From NCBI GenBank assembly GCA_024305745.1, contig JAHRBS010000005.1:1488001-1552000 (forward strand): DNA of 64,000 nt, in the 5' to 3' direction. This document shows, piece after piece, positions 1-11,500 of this stretch (the first letter of the stretch is position 1; each line of letters opens with the position of its first letter). The translations under genes and the position numbers were made by a program. A model generated the notes under the pieces. It did no database searches, was not told the DNA's origin, and was given only the letters and a program-made list of their open reading frames with translations. This DNA is from Polyporus tsugae (Eukaryota > Basidiomycota > Agaricomycetes > Polyporales > Polyporaceae).

Positions 1-830
1 TCCGCGCGGCCCGCACGCCTATTACGATGCTCACCGCGTACGACTACCCCAGCGGGCGTGCCTGCGAAGCACACGGTATCGACATCACCCTCGTCGGCGA
101 TTCACTCGCCCAGGTCTGCCTCGGCTACGACTCCACCACGCGCCTCACGCTCGACGAGCTCCTTCACCACACCCGCGCCGTCGCGCGGGGCTCCAAAACG
201 CCGCTCCTCGTCGCGGACATGCCGTTCGGGACGTACCTCGCCAGCCCGGAGGACGCGGTGAGGAACGCGGTGCGCATCATGCGCGAAGGGGGCGCCGAGG
301 GCGTCAAGCTCGAGGGCGGGCTCGAGATCGTCGAGACCGTGCGGAAGCTCACGAGCGTCGGGATCCCCGTCATGGCGCACATCGGACTCCTGCCTCAGCG
401 GCACGTCGCGCTCTCGGGGTACAGGTCGCAGGGGCGCGACGCCGAGTCCGCGCTGAACGTCCTCCGGAGCGCGCTTGCGCTCGAGGAGGCTGGTGCGTTC
501 GCAGCGGTGATCGAGGCGGTTCCCCACGTCCTTGGCACGTACATCTCCCAGCGGCTCACGCGCATGGCGACGATCGGGATCGGGGCGGGCTCGGGGACGG
601 ACGGGCAGGTGCTCGTGTGGGACGACATGCTGGGGACGTGGCACGGGCACCAGGCGAAGTTTGTGAGGCGGTTCGCGCAGGTCGACCAGGAGGTCGAGCG
701 GGGCGTGCGGGCGTACGCGGACGCGGTGAGGGAGAGGAGCTTCCCCGGACCACAGGAGAGCTACGAGATGCCGAAGGCGCAGTGGGAGAAGTTTGAACAG
801 CTCGCGGAGGACGTCGTTGGGAAAGCGTAG
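1..830 (+). CDS. panB: 3-methyl-2-oxobutanoate hydroxymethyltransferase (ketopantoate hydroxymethyltransferase), 5' truncated by the window
   Basis: This enzyme transfers a hydroxymethyl group from 5,10-methylenetetrahydrofolate to 2-oxoisovalerate to make ketopantoate, the first step of pantothenate and coenzyme A synthesis; the yeast orthologue is ECM31. The frame is open from base 3, before the ATG at 27, and reads RTPITMLTAYDYPS, the usual start of the conserved core, so the true N-terminus lies upstream of the window. Visible family signatures are LVGDSLAQ (metal-binding Asp), ADMPFGTY, EGVKLEGG, MAHIGLLPQ, the IEAVP segment with the catalytic Glu, and TIGIGAGSGTDGQVLVW. The rest of the reading frame has no intron and ends at the stop at 828-830. 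The C-terminal length fits fungal PanB. It is transcribed away from KRI1, with about 1.8 kb between the two stops. Identification is firm; only the missing N-terminus (probably with the mitochondrial targeting region) is unknown. Confidence 0.95.
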   Translation, partial: RAARTPITMLTAYDYPSGRACEAHGIDITLVGDSLAQVCLGYDSTTRLTLDELLHHTRAVARGSKTPLLVADMPFGTYLASPEDAVRNAVRIMREGGAEGVKLEGGLEIVETVRKLTSVGIPVMAHIGLLPQRHVALSGYRSQGRDAESALNVLRSALALEEAGAFAAVIEAVPHVLGTYISQRLTRMATIGIGAGSGTDGQVLVWDDMLGTWHGHQAKFVRRFAQVDQEVERGVRAYADAVRERSFPGPQESYEMPKAQWEKFEQLAEDVVGKA

Positions 831-1515
831 ATTACTAGGGGGACGCCAGAGCGGATGTTGTGGACACGATTTGAAGGACATCCGGGTATCTTTCAGAACG
901 TACAATCCATACCTCTACGTATCCTTATATTTGTATGTACTTATGTGCTCGGGCGCGCTATCATCCTATCCTCGAGGGACCCCTGGCCCACTTTTCAGAA
1001 AAGGTGTTCATGCCTGCGTAGTTTTTCGAACTTAGTTATCTGTATTCCTGCTTCCATGATTTTAGATCTCGTCAAGCCAACAGATCGCAAGCCGTAAATA
1101 TCCCTGAAGTCTATTTTAATGAACTACAGCAAGTCTGCTGACATTTCCCACACCGCCCCCTCTGACGAGAACACGATGAACAGGAAACGGGGAAAATGGA
1201 GAGTAGGAAAGTGTTCGAGATGGGTGAGGTGGTCGGATCCGCCCCTGCTGCAGGCTTCAGACCCATCTTCCCGACATTCGCCTCTCGGGATGCACTGCGC
1301 TTCGACGTCCAACCGCAGCTCTATGAGCACGTTTGGAGAGGGCTACGAGGCGTCCACCCGGGAATGCAGCCCATTCCCAGCCTCTTCGACGAAGAGGGTA
1401 GGGGATCAGGTCGAAGGCCGTTTGCCGTCATCCATGAAGCCTTGGAGAGGAGATCCTTGAAGGGAACTCGGAACCGGAGGTCTGGACTTGCACTCCCGGT
1501 GAGGAGACAACAGAA
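831..1515. other. intergenic, 3' flank of panB
   Basis: Only short overlapping ORFs without family resemblance are seen here. The AT-richer first 270 bases probably contain the panB 3' UTR. No tRNA, repeat or transposon end was noticed. Confidence 0.5.
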
Positions 1516-2323
1516 GCGGCCTAGGGCCGCCGGACCGGAAAGCGATCGTCCACCTCGTCGAGGAAGCCGAAATCCATGAAGTCCCGTGGATGGACAGCCT
1601 TCAAGACGCCGCACCCCGTCCAACACCAGGTGTGTTGGAAGTGTGGTTGGTAGTACGGGGCTCGGAACGAGTCCCCATCCTGCATGCTGGTAGACGTCGC
1701 TGGAACAGAAGGCAAACCGGCCCATTGGGCGAACCTGAGGGGTGGAGGGACATCGGGCGCGCTCTTCCATACTGATCGCCGACCCAGGTTTGTAGCAGTT
1801 CGCCGTCGATCGATACCACCGCTTGGCTGACGGTGTCGATGGATACGTCGACAGACTTCCAGCTGCTAGAGATCGGAGACTGTGGAGTCGCGGGGAGACT
1901 ACCAGGGGAAACGTGAGTCTAAAAATCAAAATCAGAAACTAGAATTATAACGGCAGAAAGCTAGGAGGAACTGCTCACCTTGCACTTCCGCAGTGGCAGA
2001 CCAGTGCATCTGCAGGGTTGGTGTATTTTCGCGATGTCGAACGATACTCCTCGACATGGTGGAAGAACATGTCCACGCCGCCACTGGCCGCCGTTACCTC
2101 CACCTGGTGGCGTACGTGTTAAACCGTGCACGACCCAAGCCAAGATTTGACGTACCACTGCCGACTGGCCTCAATTTGCTTGCCTTGGAGGGCCTTGTTG
2201 GCGGGACGCGATTCCTGAGCCGCAGTCGAACGCGGCGCAGCGATTGCTGCTACTGAGTGAAATGAGAAGTTTGTCTGCGAGAGAATGAGCGAAGCAGGAT
2301 GTCGCTCGACGTCTGTGTCTCAT
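1516..2323 (-). other. candidate small spliced gene of unknown function
   Basis: On the minus strand a good 60-nt GT-AG intron runs from 1978 (donor AAG/GTGAGC) down to 1919 (acceptor TTTTTAG). A second possible intron starts with GTACGTCAAATC near 2140. A perfect TATA-containing palindrome at 2363-2378 lies 40 bases upstream of an ATG at 2323. Downstream of the 60-nt intron one frame reads plausible protein (SSSWKSVDVSIDTVSQ followed by ELLQTWVGDQYGRA). It then appears to shift into a second frame (APYYQPHFQHTWCW, then HPRDFMDFGFLDEVDDRF) ending near 1521. The exon before the intron has two competing readings, one with LVCHCGSA. I do not recognise the product. The frame change near 1760 means it may be a pseudogene, a misread splice pattern or not coding at all. 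Confidence 0.28.
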
Positions 2324-2362
2324 GGGGATGAGAGAGCGGATGGTGGTCGCTGAGCGGGACTG

Positions 2363-2378
2363 AGCCTTATATAAGGCT
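2363..2378 (-). promoter_or_regulatory. TATA-containing perfect 16-bp palindrome
   Basis: AGCCTTATATAAGGCT reads the same on both strands and contains TATATAA. On the minus strand it sits 40 bases upstream of the ATG at 2323, a fitting position for a core promoter of the candidate gene above. Being symmetric, it could also serve the plus strand or bind a dimeric factor. Function is inferred from sequence only. Confidence 0.35.
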
Positions 2379-2617
2379 TGGTTCAGGACAAAGACCTTGT
2401 AACCAACATTCAACGCGCCCGTTATGGAGTTCATGGTTGCTGGGGGGTGGCAATCGCACAATGGCGCTTTCAGCCCGAAATGGATTCCGCGCCTTAGCGA
2501 GCTCCATGTCTTTAACAACCTCTCAGGATTGGACGCAATTTGAGTCAGCACACGGTGATTGACAAAACACACAGAAGCAAGAGGATAATGATATTGATTA
2601 AAGACGAAAGGGCTCAA

Positions 2618-5261
2618 CTATGCAGACACCGCAGCAACCGCCTTCCGATGTCTCCTCCGTTTCCTTTTCCTTGACGTCTCCTCAGCGCCGTCCAGTGTGT
2701 CTTCCGACTCATCGGCTTTGTCAGTCTCCTCCTGTAGCTCGCGTTTCCGCCTCTTCTCCTTCCGTTCATTCTCCATCACCTCTCCTCCCACCTCCTCTCC
2801 AGTCCCGGTCTCGCCCACCGCGACAGCTGCGGCAGCAGCCTTCTCCCGCATGCGCTCCTTCTTCCCCTTGCGCTTTTTTGTTTTCTCCATCGCTTGTTCG
2901 ACCGCCTTGGGGCCGCCCGCGCCGCGCTCCTGCAGTGTGTCCTTGAGCTCCTTGAGGCGCGCGCCCCGCTGCGCATCCCAAGTCCGACCCTTGCCTTCCT
3001 TGCGGTACGGGGCATACTTCTTGATGCCCATGTACGAGTTGAGCTCGGCGTCGGTCGCCACGAGGATCTCGGCGGGTGTGAGACCGAAGGTCTGAGACTC
3101 GACTTTAGCATAGTGGAAGCGCGTCGGCATGCCACCGGCCTAAATACGCGACGTGCGGAGTCAGCATGGGAGGACGGATGCCAGAAGAGCAGAGACGCAC
3201 CATGTCGTTGAAATCCAAGCCATAAACCTCGTCCATGTACTCCTCGAGCTTCCGCTTCCGCATCTCCTCCGTGCCGTCCCACTCCTCGTCATCGAACGCA
3301 GGCGGGTGCCGCTCGACGTCTGCGTCCATCTCGTCCACGTCGACGCCGCCAGCGTCCATAGCGTCGTCGTCGTCGGCCCCTTTCTTTTTCTTCTTCTTCT
3401 TTTTCTTCTTTTTGTCCGACGGCCCCGCGCCATTCTCGTCGTCGGAGTCGACCCCGTGCTGGACGATGTCTGCGATATCGATATCGTCGTCCCACGTCGG
3501 TTTCTCCAGGTCAACGTCCTCGTCCTCGCCGAACCCGGCCGCATCGGTCTCGTAGAGCTCCCGCATCTGACGGTCATGCGCTTCGGGGTTCCAGTCCGCC
3601 TCAAGGTCTAGCTCTTGGAGCGCTACCGATTCGTAAGGATGAGGGTCTGTCATGCTGTATGCAGGGAAGCAAACGAATGGACATACCTTTGCTCTCCTCG
3701 AGGGTTTTCCCGCCCTCCGCGCCGATACGCTCCAGCTTCACGCGCAGCTCCTTCAACTTCAGCGCTTTCAGCCGATTGATCTCCTCCCTCTTCTTGAGCA
3801 GCTCCTCCTCCTTGCGTGCCTTGCGCTTCTCACGTGCATCCTTGCGCGTCGTGTCTTGCCGGCGGACGAGAGAGGGGATATTACGAGGAAATCGCGCGAT
3901 CTCCGCAGCATCCCTGTGATACCAAGCCCGAGTGAGATACTTGGGATGAGCTGAGTAAATGAAAAGAAACATACGGCTCCTCGAAACGGAAGTTGTACGA
4001 GCTCTCGAACGCGTCCGCGACATCGTCGAACTCGTCCTCGTCCATCAACCCCTCCTCTCCGTTCTCATGCGCTTCGTCGTTAGGTTTATCATCCTCCGAG
4101 TCCGACTCAGTCTTCCCCTTCCCCTTTCCGGTGATCTCCTTGTAGGTCGGGAGTCGGCGCGCAGACTTGTCGATCCAACCGCGGTTCAGGATGTAGCTGT
4201 ATGCGCGCACAGGTGTACCATCAGCTAACAACGTTCACGAGCAAGAACGGGGCATATACAGACTTCATCAGGAACTCCTGGTCCTCGTCCTGCTTGCTCT
4301 TCTCCGACTTCGCCTTTGACTCCTTATCCTTCTTACTCTTTTTCTTCTTTTTCTTCGGTTCTTCCCCTTCCTCCACCTCACCACCCACTCCGTCCGCCGC
4401 TCCAACACTGACCTCCACCGTGATGATCTTCGCCAAGTCCTGTCCGACCTCGCGCTCCAGGAACGCGCGGTACTCCTCCTCTTCGCCCTCGACCTCGTCC
4501 TTCGTCTTCTCGCGCGGAACCAGGAAGTCGTCATCGTCATCGTCGCCTTCCACTGCAGCCTTGAACGCGGCGATGGTGTCTTCGCGCAGCTGCGTCTGCT
4601 CTTGCACGTACGTGAGAGGCTCTGGGGAAGGCGAGCGCGAGCCGGACGCGTCTTCGAGTGCCGACGCAAGGGCATGTTGGCGGATTGTCAAGGGCTTCGA
4701 CTGTTGGACGCGCGTGGAACGGGTGTGGAGGGGGGGTCGTGGATTGAGCTTGCAGAACGTTTGCGGGAATGGTGGGAAGGATGGAGAGGTGACGTACCTT
4801 GTCCTTCGGTGCCCGCGTGCCTAGCTGCACTTCCCCAGTCCTCTTCCTCTCCTCTACCCCCACCACATTAAGACTGGGTGGGGGGTGCAGTATATAGGGG
4901 GTACGAGACTCACCTTCGAACACATCTTTGCTGGTCTCGTAGATCGACGGGTCCTTGCGCTTGATGCGGGCGAGCGTGCGGAGGATGGCCGCGTCCATGG
5001 CCGGAGTCAGCTCCCCACCATCTTCGTCCTCAGACTCAGCGTCCTCCGAGTCCTCTTCATCGGCACCTTCATCGACACCAGAGCCGTACTTTTCTTTGAC
5101 TGCAGCACTAGGTCAGCTTTGGAACGAGACGGATTGAAGTGGACATGCATACGCTGTGCTAGTTCTTCACGTTCCTTGCGATATTCGTACGCCTTCGCGT
5201 AGTGCTCGTTGATGGTAAGCTGACCATCCTCAGCATCGACATCGGAGTCATCGGAAAACAT
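2618..5261 (-). CDS. KRI1: Kri1 family protein, nucleolar factor for 40S ribosome biogenesis, eight exons
   Basis: Kri1 works with the snoRNP protein Krr1 in pre-rRNA processing for the small subunit in the nucleolus. I assemble exons 5261-5153, 5099-4914, 4820-4798, 4700-4264, 4196-3975, 3913-3687, 3646-3201 and 3139-2618, giving 723 residues with all phases consistent. Family signatures appear in order: LTINEHYAKAYEYRKEREEL at the N-terminus; MDAAILRTLARIKRKDPSIY; SKPLTIRQHALASALED; EFLMNYILNRGWIDKSARRL across the exon 4/5 junction; FDDVADAFESSYNFRFEEP; RNIPSLVRRQDTTRKDARE; and the Kri1 C-terminal region around DEVYGLDFNDM and FHYAKVESQTFGLT. Acidic blocks and a poly-lysine run (bases 3377-3415) are typical. 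The donor of exon 4 is the weak GTCTGT, chosen because it alone gives the conserved LMNYILNRGWID. Exon 3 is only 23 nt. The start is the first in-frame ATG. Confidence 0.93.
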
Positions 5262-5335
5262 GAAGTCGCAGAAGAACGCAAGAAGTAACACCAGACGCCT
5301 TGGTGTATTGAAACATGATTACACGGGCATCTTGA

Positions 5336-5342
5336 TATATAA
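5336..5342 (+). promoter_or_regulatory. TATA-like element between KRI1 and tRNA-Thr
   Basis: TATATAA begins 30 bases upstream of the mature tRNA 5' end, where fungal Pol III genes often have a TATA element, and lies about 75 bases upstream of the KRI1 ATG on the other strand. It could serve either gene or both. The role is inferred from position. Confidence 0.4.
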
Positions 5343-5365
5343 TGAAGCAAGTTGATTGGGACATC

Positions 5366-5437
5366 GCCCTTATAGCTCAGTGGTAGAGCGCGCCACTCGT
5401 AATGGTGAGGTCGGTTGTTCAATCCAGCCTGGGGGCA
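5366..5437 (+). tRNA. tRNA-Thr (anticodon CGU), intronless
   Basis: The 72-nt sequence folds into a complete cloverleaf. The acceptor stem is GCCCTTA with TGGGGGC (with two T-G wobble pairs), and the D stem is GCTC/GAGC. The anticodon stem CGCCA/TGGTG closes the loop CTCGTAA, giving anticodon CGT, which reads the threonine codon ACG. The T stem is GGTTG/CAGCC with loop TTCAATC, and the discriminator base is A. Internal A box (TAGCTCAGTGG) and B box (GGTTGTTCAATCC) are present and there is no intron. It is divergent from KRI1. Confidence 0.95.
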
Positions 5438-5455
5438 TAATTGAACCAGGTCGAC

Positions 5456-5461
5456 TTTTTT
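5456..5461 (+). terminator. Pol III terminator of tRNA-Thr
   Basis: A run of six T starts 18 bases after the discriminator base, the expected RNA polymerase III stop signal. Confidence 0.8.
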
Positions 5462-8109
5462 GTCCATAAGCTGCTTAAGCACATCACAGTATGATACCGG
5501 ACGTTGTCGAGCCGCTCAAAATTTGTTCGGCCCACTGAGTTCTCTCCTCCTCCTTTCCCACAAATCTAATTTGATATTCCTTTGGCAAGCATACCAAAAT
5601 AAAAGTTTGCGAAGTTTCATGACGAACTGGGGAGGATCGAGGTCCATCTTTGCCGCGTGGATGTCATAATGACATCACCAACGCCAGTCCGCAGACTGGA
5701 GTCTTCCCTGTGGTGTGAAAGGAGGACTAGGGTTCTCGAGTACGTATACTGAGTCTCGTTCTTGCAGCTTCCATACAGCCGTACATGATTCGACGTTGCA
5801 CGGGGTGCCGAACAGTTGCGTTCTGTATAGAACGTCGTATCGCCCAGGATTCCCCGCCCTATGACGTTTTGCCATATATCTGATCTAGATGGTTAACTCT
5901 AGGGAACTGTTGCGTGCAACCCAAGAAACACACCAATTATTAATGGTGTACGGTATTGGATCCGCGAAACGTAAGCATTGAGCCTTGTATCGGGCGTTGA
6001 CAAGGTTGGTTAGTTAGTAGGGTCGACTGATCCTCCGAGCGGGATCGAGAGAAGCGAACAATTAGCGCACTGCAAAAGATCGAACGGGGGCCATCTCATC
6101 CTGCAGACGAGTTGCGATTTCGATTGCTTCGGCTATCATTCGTTAGACGCAGATTTGACCCCGAAATGTATTCAGACCTTCGAGCGGGTTCAGAGCCAGT
6201 GCTGATGGGGCTTGAGCAGCTCCTCAGACTTGAAGCAAGGGAGGAATTCCATGCACCTGAATCGGGTCGAGTGCCGGGCACCGATGTTAGGATAATTCCA
6301 CGCACAAATTTCGGGAGAATCAGCGTTCGGAATGGAACACACATGGAGTCGAACACCAGCCAGTGAATTCCCGCCTGATAGGCCGGCATCACGGATATTA
6401 GTTGTACGTAGTACACACGGTGTCCTAGGTCGACGCCGTCAGAGACGGATGAGCGGTCGACGGTCTCGAGCAATTCTTGACAAAGGTAGACACGTGTTAC
6501 ATGAGTATTGCCCTATATGCTTCCAGTTCCGCTACCTACCGTACGGTGGGGAGCCACCACGAATGCGGGAGAATCGCCGTTCAAGCGCGGAGCTAGTATT
6601 GCACCCATGAACGTCCGCGCGTGTACCACGCATGCCACGCGCCAAGACCAGGCGTGTAGTTTGAGGGCTCCGATTGGACATACTTTTCGGTAGACGTGAA
6701 AGGAGGGGGAGTCACGACTTGATAGGATAGAGGAAACCGCGATGGGGGCGAGCTCTACAGGATCAAAATCAGGTAAACAATTGTCTAAAGATATTTTCAG
6801 ACGTACGCGTTCACTGCGATAGATACTGTCGCATAGGTACCACGCAAGCCATATAACTCCTGTATCCCACAATTACGGACCATCCACCCGTCCAAAAGCT
6901 TCATTGCTACTACGTCGAGCCTGATAAACCTGTGGTCGTGAGTATTTGAACAACGAAAAGGAGACTCTTCCGCATGGGACTCTCAACCTGGCCAGAGACA
7001 TCAATACTATGCAGGGTAAGCACATGTATTACCTACCATCGCTCAGGTCCCACGGGAAAATATGCCGCTGACATGGCTGTTAAGTTCTATCCAGAGGGGG
7101 TATTCGAGATTGGTGCTTTGTCGCCGGTCGTTTAGGTGGCGCTTGAGAAGAGTCTGAAGGACGATTTGGATTCTGCGGCGCTTGATTCTGCGACTGCGGA
7201 GCCACGTGGCGAGCGTCGGTCCGCCCACCTTCCAGAATTGGACATGCCTCCGCCTCTTGACAACCAACCACCACTTACCTCTCCCACCCTTTCATATTTA
7301 TCGTTTACTCGTCTTCATAATAGCCAACTTTGCCTTTCAAAAATAAATTCACCGACGTGCGAGTGCTGACCAGTGAAGGGATGCGGCAGGGCGGGTGCAA
7401 TGGGGCGCAAGAGGAGTTCGCTTTCAGAGAATCTCTCAGCTTGGATGATGTTGAAGCCATACGCTCCGTGAGTGAGAAATATCTCATTGTTTTTTTTCGT
7501 TCCCCGTGCGCTCATGATGCCTGAAATATGGGCTATGGAGCACCTCGCCTTGCTAGTTATGGCATCTGGTGGGCAATGTTTCCTAAGGACCCTGACATCC
7601 CTAGATGCATTCCGTCTTCCCACATTCATTCGAATTTGCAAGTCGTTTTTGAACCAGCCTACGGACCTGTTAACAATTGGTGTGCGCATACAGCAACCTT
7701 GCCCTCTAGCGTGGGAGCAATGTTCTTCAGCGGTGCAAGACATTGCCTATATCCGGTGCGTACATCGAACTCATCCTCCTGATTTTCGTGGGTTGACCGG
7801 GTATAGAAGGTTTTATCCTGTCTTACGGGTGTGGGAATGTTCGCGATACAGTTCAAGATGGAGACGCAAGGTTCACGATTCAACTGTGAGTTGTTCTTCT
7901 CTCAATTTGCAAAGCATATACCCAAAGTCCTCAGTCACACGCGCATATTCGCTGCTCCACGGCGCTAGCACCAACATAAGCACGTGAATCAGTCGTCGTA
8001 AAATACCCAGCGATGCCAGGAGAACAATGGCACCGAGCCTGACCGTTGTTAATGGCCGGAAGGACCCTAGTTCAAGTTGCCGTGAGCTTCCACCCTTCTT
8101 GGCCCTGAC
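5462..8109. other. gene-poor region, no supported gene
   Basis: Many overlapping short ORFs on both strands show no recognisable domain, codon pattern or consistent splice structure. A short motif (CGGGAGAATC followed by a GTTC core) occurs near 6310 and again near 6565, suggesting an old local duplication. Some of this may be decayed transposon sequence, but no terminal repeat was identified. Confidence 0.4.
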
Positions 8110-8548
8110 GTGGTGTTGATGTGCTCAATCGGAGGTTCCCATGATACCAATTCCACTCAGCGTCGCTCCGTTCACTCCGTCAAGCATGGGACGCGCGGTG
8201 ACTCGCGGACTCGTGCGTCACGGCACCTGGGCCTCGTTCGTCTAGCGGCTGCACTGCGTCGTGGGAGCGACCCACCTTCCGGAAGGCCCAAGTGCAGGAC
8301 TCGGGAACCAAGGGCACGGGCCGGACGGAGGCGCCGGAGGAAAAGAAGCTCACGGGAGAAGATAGAAAACCCGTGCTCCCCTCGTCCTCTTCCGCCCTCG
8401 TGCGTCCCTGGGGGACGTGCATGAGCGTAGCACGAATACAGACAGGGGGCTGAATAACCCACGGGATTGCACATACTCACATAACTCATCCTCTCAAAGT
8501 TAGTTCTCATTCTCGCGGTCATATTGGTGGCGCCCGGGTAGATTCGAA
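8110..8548 (+). mobile_element. possible LTR 3' end with tRNA primer-binding-site-like sequence (relic)
   Basis: TGGTGGCGCCCGGGTAGATT followed by CGAA starts at 8526. Its complement would be the 3' end of a tRNA with CCA, a GGGCGCC acceptor strand and a TTCGAAT T-loop, apart from one extra base. The sequence just upstream ends in CA at 8521-8522 (GCGGTCA), as an LTR would. No second LTR copy, integrase or reverse transcriptase was found in the window, and the upstream LTR boundary is not visible. This is an inference from one short motif; a chance match remains possible. Confidence 0.25.
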
Positions 8549-11500
8549 GCCGAAGTACTGTGCGTCCTCGTTGTTGACCCCGGATTTACCAGAGATTGCT
8601 TGCGCCTATCATCATGTGTCTAACGTGCACCAGAAGGTACTCTTCCAAACGTATCTTCGCGCGTCTTCGGCCGCAAGAAGTGCCGCGAATCCTCTTGGAG
8701 TAGTCACACAGGCTTGAGAAGCGGAATCCAACGACCCATTGGAAAGGCCTCATTGCCGACGCCCAATCTATCCAAATCCGTTCACCTGACAAACGAAAAC
8801 GGCCTTCTGGTCGTCTACCCAGCCCTATCTCCCTATAGGGCAGGGTTTTTGGGTACGCTTTCTCTCTTTCGTAATTCTTATTGTTGCGACATATCCACAT
8901 TTGGCACTAGGGGTTGCGTGTAGATGAAGGAGAAGGCACAATCACGTAGTCTGGTTGGCCAGGACGAAATTGATTCTGTCATGATTATGGGATGCACATG
9001 AAAGATGCCGTCACGCTCGAAATGTGCGCTGTGGCCCGCAAGGTTGGACTGCGTGCGACCTAGAACACGCTATACGCTCTTCCCCCGACACGTCTCCTCA
9101 ACGCGCTGAGGTTTGCGCCCCACTCGTCATCGCCATCTGGCTTTCCCACCTTGTCGACAACCGGTGCCATGAAATCAACGCGGCACATACTTCTCTCGGC
9201 CGCGCCGGCTTGACGACCAAGCCCCGGAAGTTAACGATGACACACCCGGCGCATTGAGTCCGCCCATGCATCACGTCGTCCGAACCGCAACAAGTTCCCG
9301 CCCAGGCGAAACGTCGACCATTGCCGCCTACCGTAAGACGCTTTACCATGGTCTTTTGCCCAGACAACATTTGAGGCTCCCACCTTCCCCCAATGGGGTC
9401 GTCGGCGAACCTGTCAGACTGCGAGCCAACCCCCGCACTATCGACCGGCGCTGTTGCATCGTCTTCTCCCGCACCGCGTCCCCCGCGGCGTTGCTCCAGC
9501 GTCGATGCCCTGGGGTTTAATGGCGGATGTCAGTGGCGCTTGATGGAGTCTCTGGTCGGCACTCGGGCACTGACGTGGTCCGGACTTCCCAATGCGAGCT
9601 CGCTCTCGAGAACCGCACTAGCTTCCTGGCGCCCGGATGTCTCCTGCGCTGCCGACGCCGCTGGCGTGCCCCTTCTCTGCTTCCTGGCGTTCTCTGACTG
9701 CCCCTCCTCCTGCGTCGCTAGCTTGTCATATCGCTGGTCCACTTGTCGCCGACTCGACTTGCCTTCCGTCTTCCCAGCTGGGCGGTGTCGATATCTCGGG
9801 ACGAACAAGAGGGATTCTCCCGCCGGTCGACCCTGTCTGCTGAGCGTGTTCCCTATCACCGGATTCGACTTCGCAAAGACAAGCTCTGGAGCCGTGCAAA
9901 CCTTTCTGTCTGCGCATGTGGTTCTGGGCGATCAAGGTTTTCGTACCGGCGGGTGGGCGACCCCGGTCAAAGATTCAAATCTTTGTCCATGGCCCCCACG
10001 TCACAAGCGTCCGCGGTGAGTGGCAAACCATCGGGCACCCCATCCCCGCGGATGGCCCCCTACACCCTCGGTGTTCTCTGGACACCTCTGCGCAGTGGTT
10101 GAGTCTTTAGCCATGCGTATACCCAACGCTCTCGTTCGTGCGTATTCTTCCTGCGGCGCATCTTCCCTCTCGTCACCCATGGATCAAGATCTACGCCGAC
10201 CAGCAGAAGCTTCTCCTCGCCTGCGATGTTCGCAAACTATTCTACCCCGCTCGCCCCCGCTCTCTCCCCTCCCGCTGCCACTGGTTCGCGTCCCATCTAA
10301 CCGCCCTGACCTCCGTCTCCAGGAATGACTCACCACCTGTCTCCGTGCCGAACGCTCGAGGCCATAGGTCCGATTGCTCGGGTGCGGCGTATCACCAGAT
10401 GGCCTACATGGAGAGCGAGAAGGGGGCTTGCATCGACCCCGAAGACCGAACTTACCTGTGCGCCCCTTGTTTTGCTTCTCGTACCTCTATGGTTAGCGCG
10501 CCGCCCGACACTCGTATCTGGACCTCTCCCGACCGCCTTATATCCTCAATGTTCGGCTTGAGCAACCTTTCCACTTGGGCGTGCCGTCGGTGCAGCCTGA
10601 GCCGAGGCCGTTAGAGGTGCGTTTCCAGCACTGCATCCATCTACTACTGCCTGTATTACTCGGCCGGCAATCTGGCGATTGCGTCCACAATGTTACACGA
10701 AGTAGCCACAATGCACAGACGGCGGGCTCAAGGAGTCTTGAGCTACATGCCGATGACTCCCTTCACCTCTCCGTCGTTGTGAACGTTGGTTACCAACCCG
10801 CCCTTCCTTTTCTCATACGCATGTGTGCACCCCGTTCCTACGTCCCACCTCTGCTTCACATGCTCTGGGCATGGGACGGCGCTGGCGTGCTCCTGCGCAT
10901 CGAACACTCGGCAGCCTGCGCTGGCGTGTGTTCGCGCCTTCTCTTTTTGTCAGCGTCGCCAGGGGTCCGAACCCTGAAGCCTGAAGCTTGACGGCGTTTT
11001 GGGAGGGCGAGGGACTCACCGGAGGTGCGAGTGCGTAGATAACTCGGGGAAACCTCGCTTTCCCGCCCTGCGCCGCGCACTCTCTCACCTGCGTCTGGTG
11101 GCATGCCACCTTCTCCAGATTCCACTGTCCAGTTGTCACTTCCGCATCCAACCCATTTGGGTGGGCAGCGATGCTGGGGGGCCTTTACTATATGGTGAAG
11201 GGCACGGGTGCCTTACGCCGGCAGCGCAGCTAGCCGCCGACATCCAGGCACTCTTCATTTTTCATCACTATCTTGTGCGGACCCCAAAGCCCCCTAGAGA
11301 CGCATTTCTTTATTCCCTGTTCGCATCTAAGTACAACCCTAGCCTTGACCCTTACCCCAGGAGACTTGTGTTCAGACGAGACGACTTGGTGAATAAGGCG
11401 CTGTCATAACCTCATCGCGGCGTACCTTACGGTGACAAGGACACCGGCAATTGCCCCTTGCGGCGGTCCCTTAAAGCGCAGTCGTTTATCGTGTTGTTCT

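Noticed and set aside
102..905. 267-codon minus-strand ORF opposite panB
   Set aside because: Antisense shadow of a firmly identified gene; Arg/His/Pro-rich composition from GC-rich codons.
2618..3130. Separate Lys-rich genes for each open segment of KRI1
   Set aside because: The segments join through consistent splice sites into one known family in the right order.
9393..10019. Gag-like plus ORF
   Set aside because: Ser/Pro richness alone is weak; the opposite strand reads at least as well and no other retroelement domain follows.
10962..10976. GGTCCGAACCC as a tRNA B box
   Set aside because: No matching A box, acceptor stem or cloverleaf around it.
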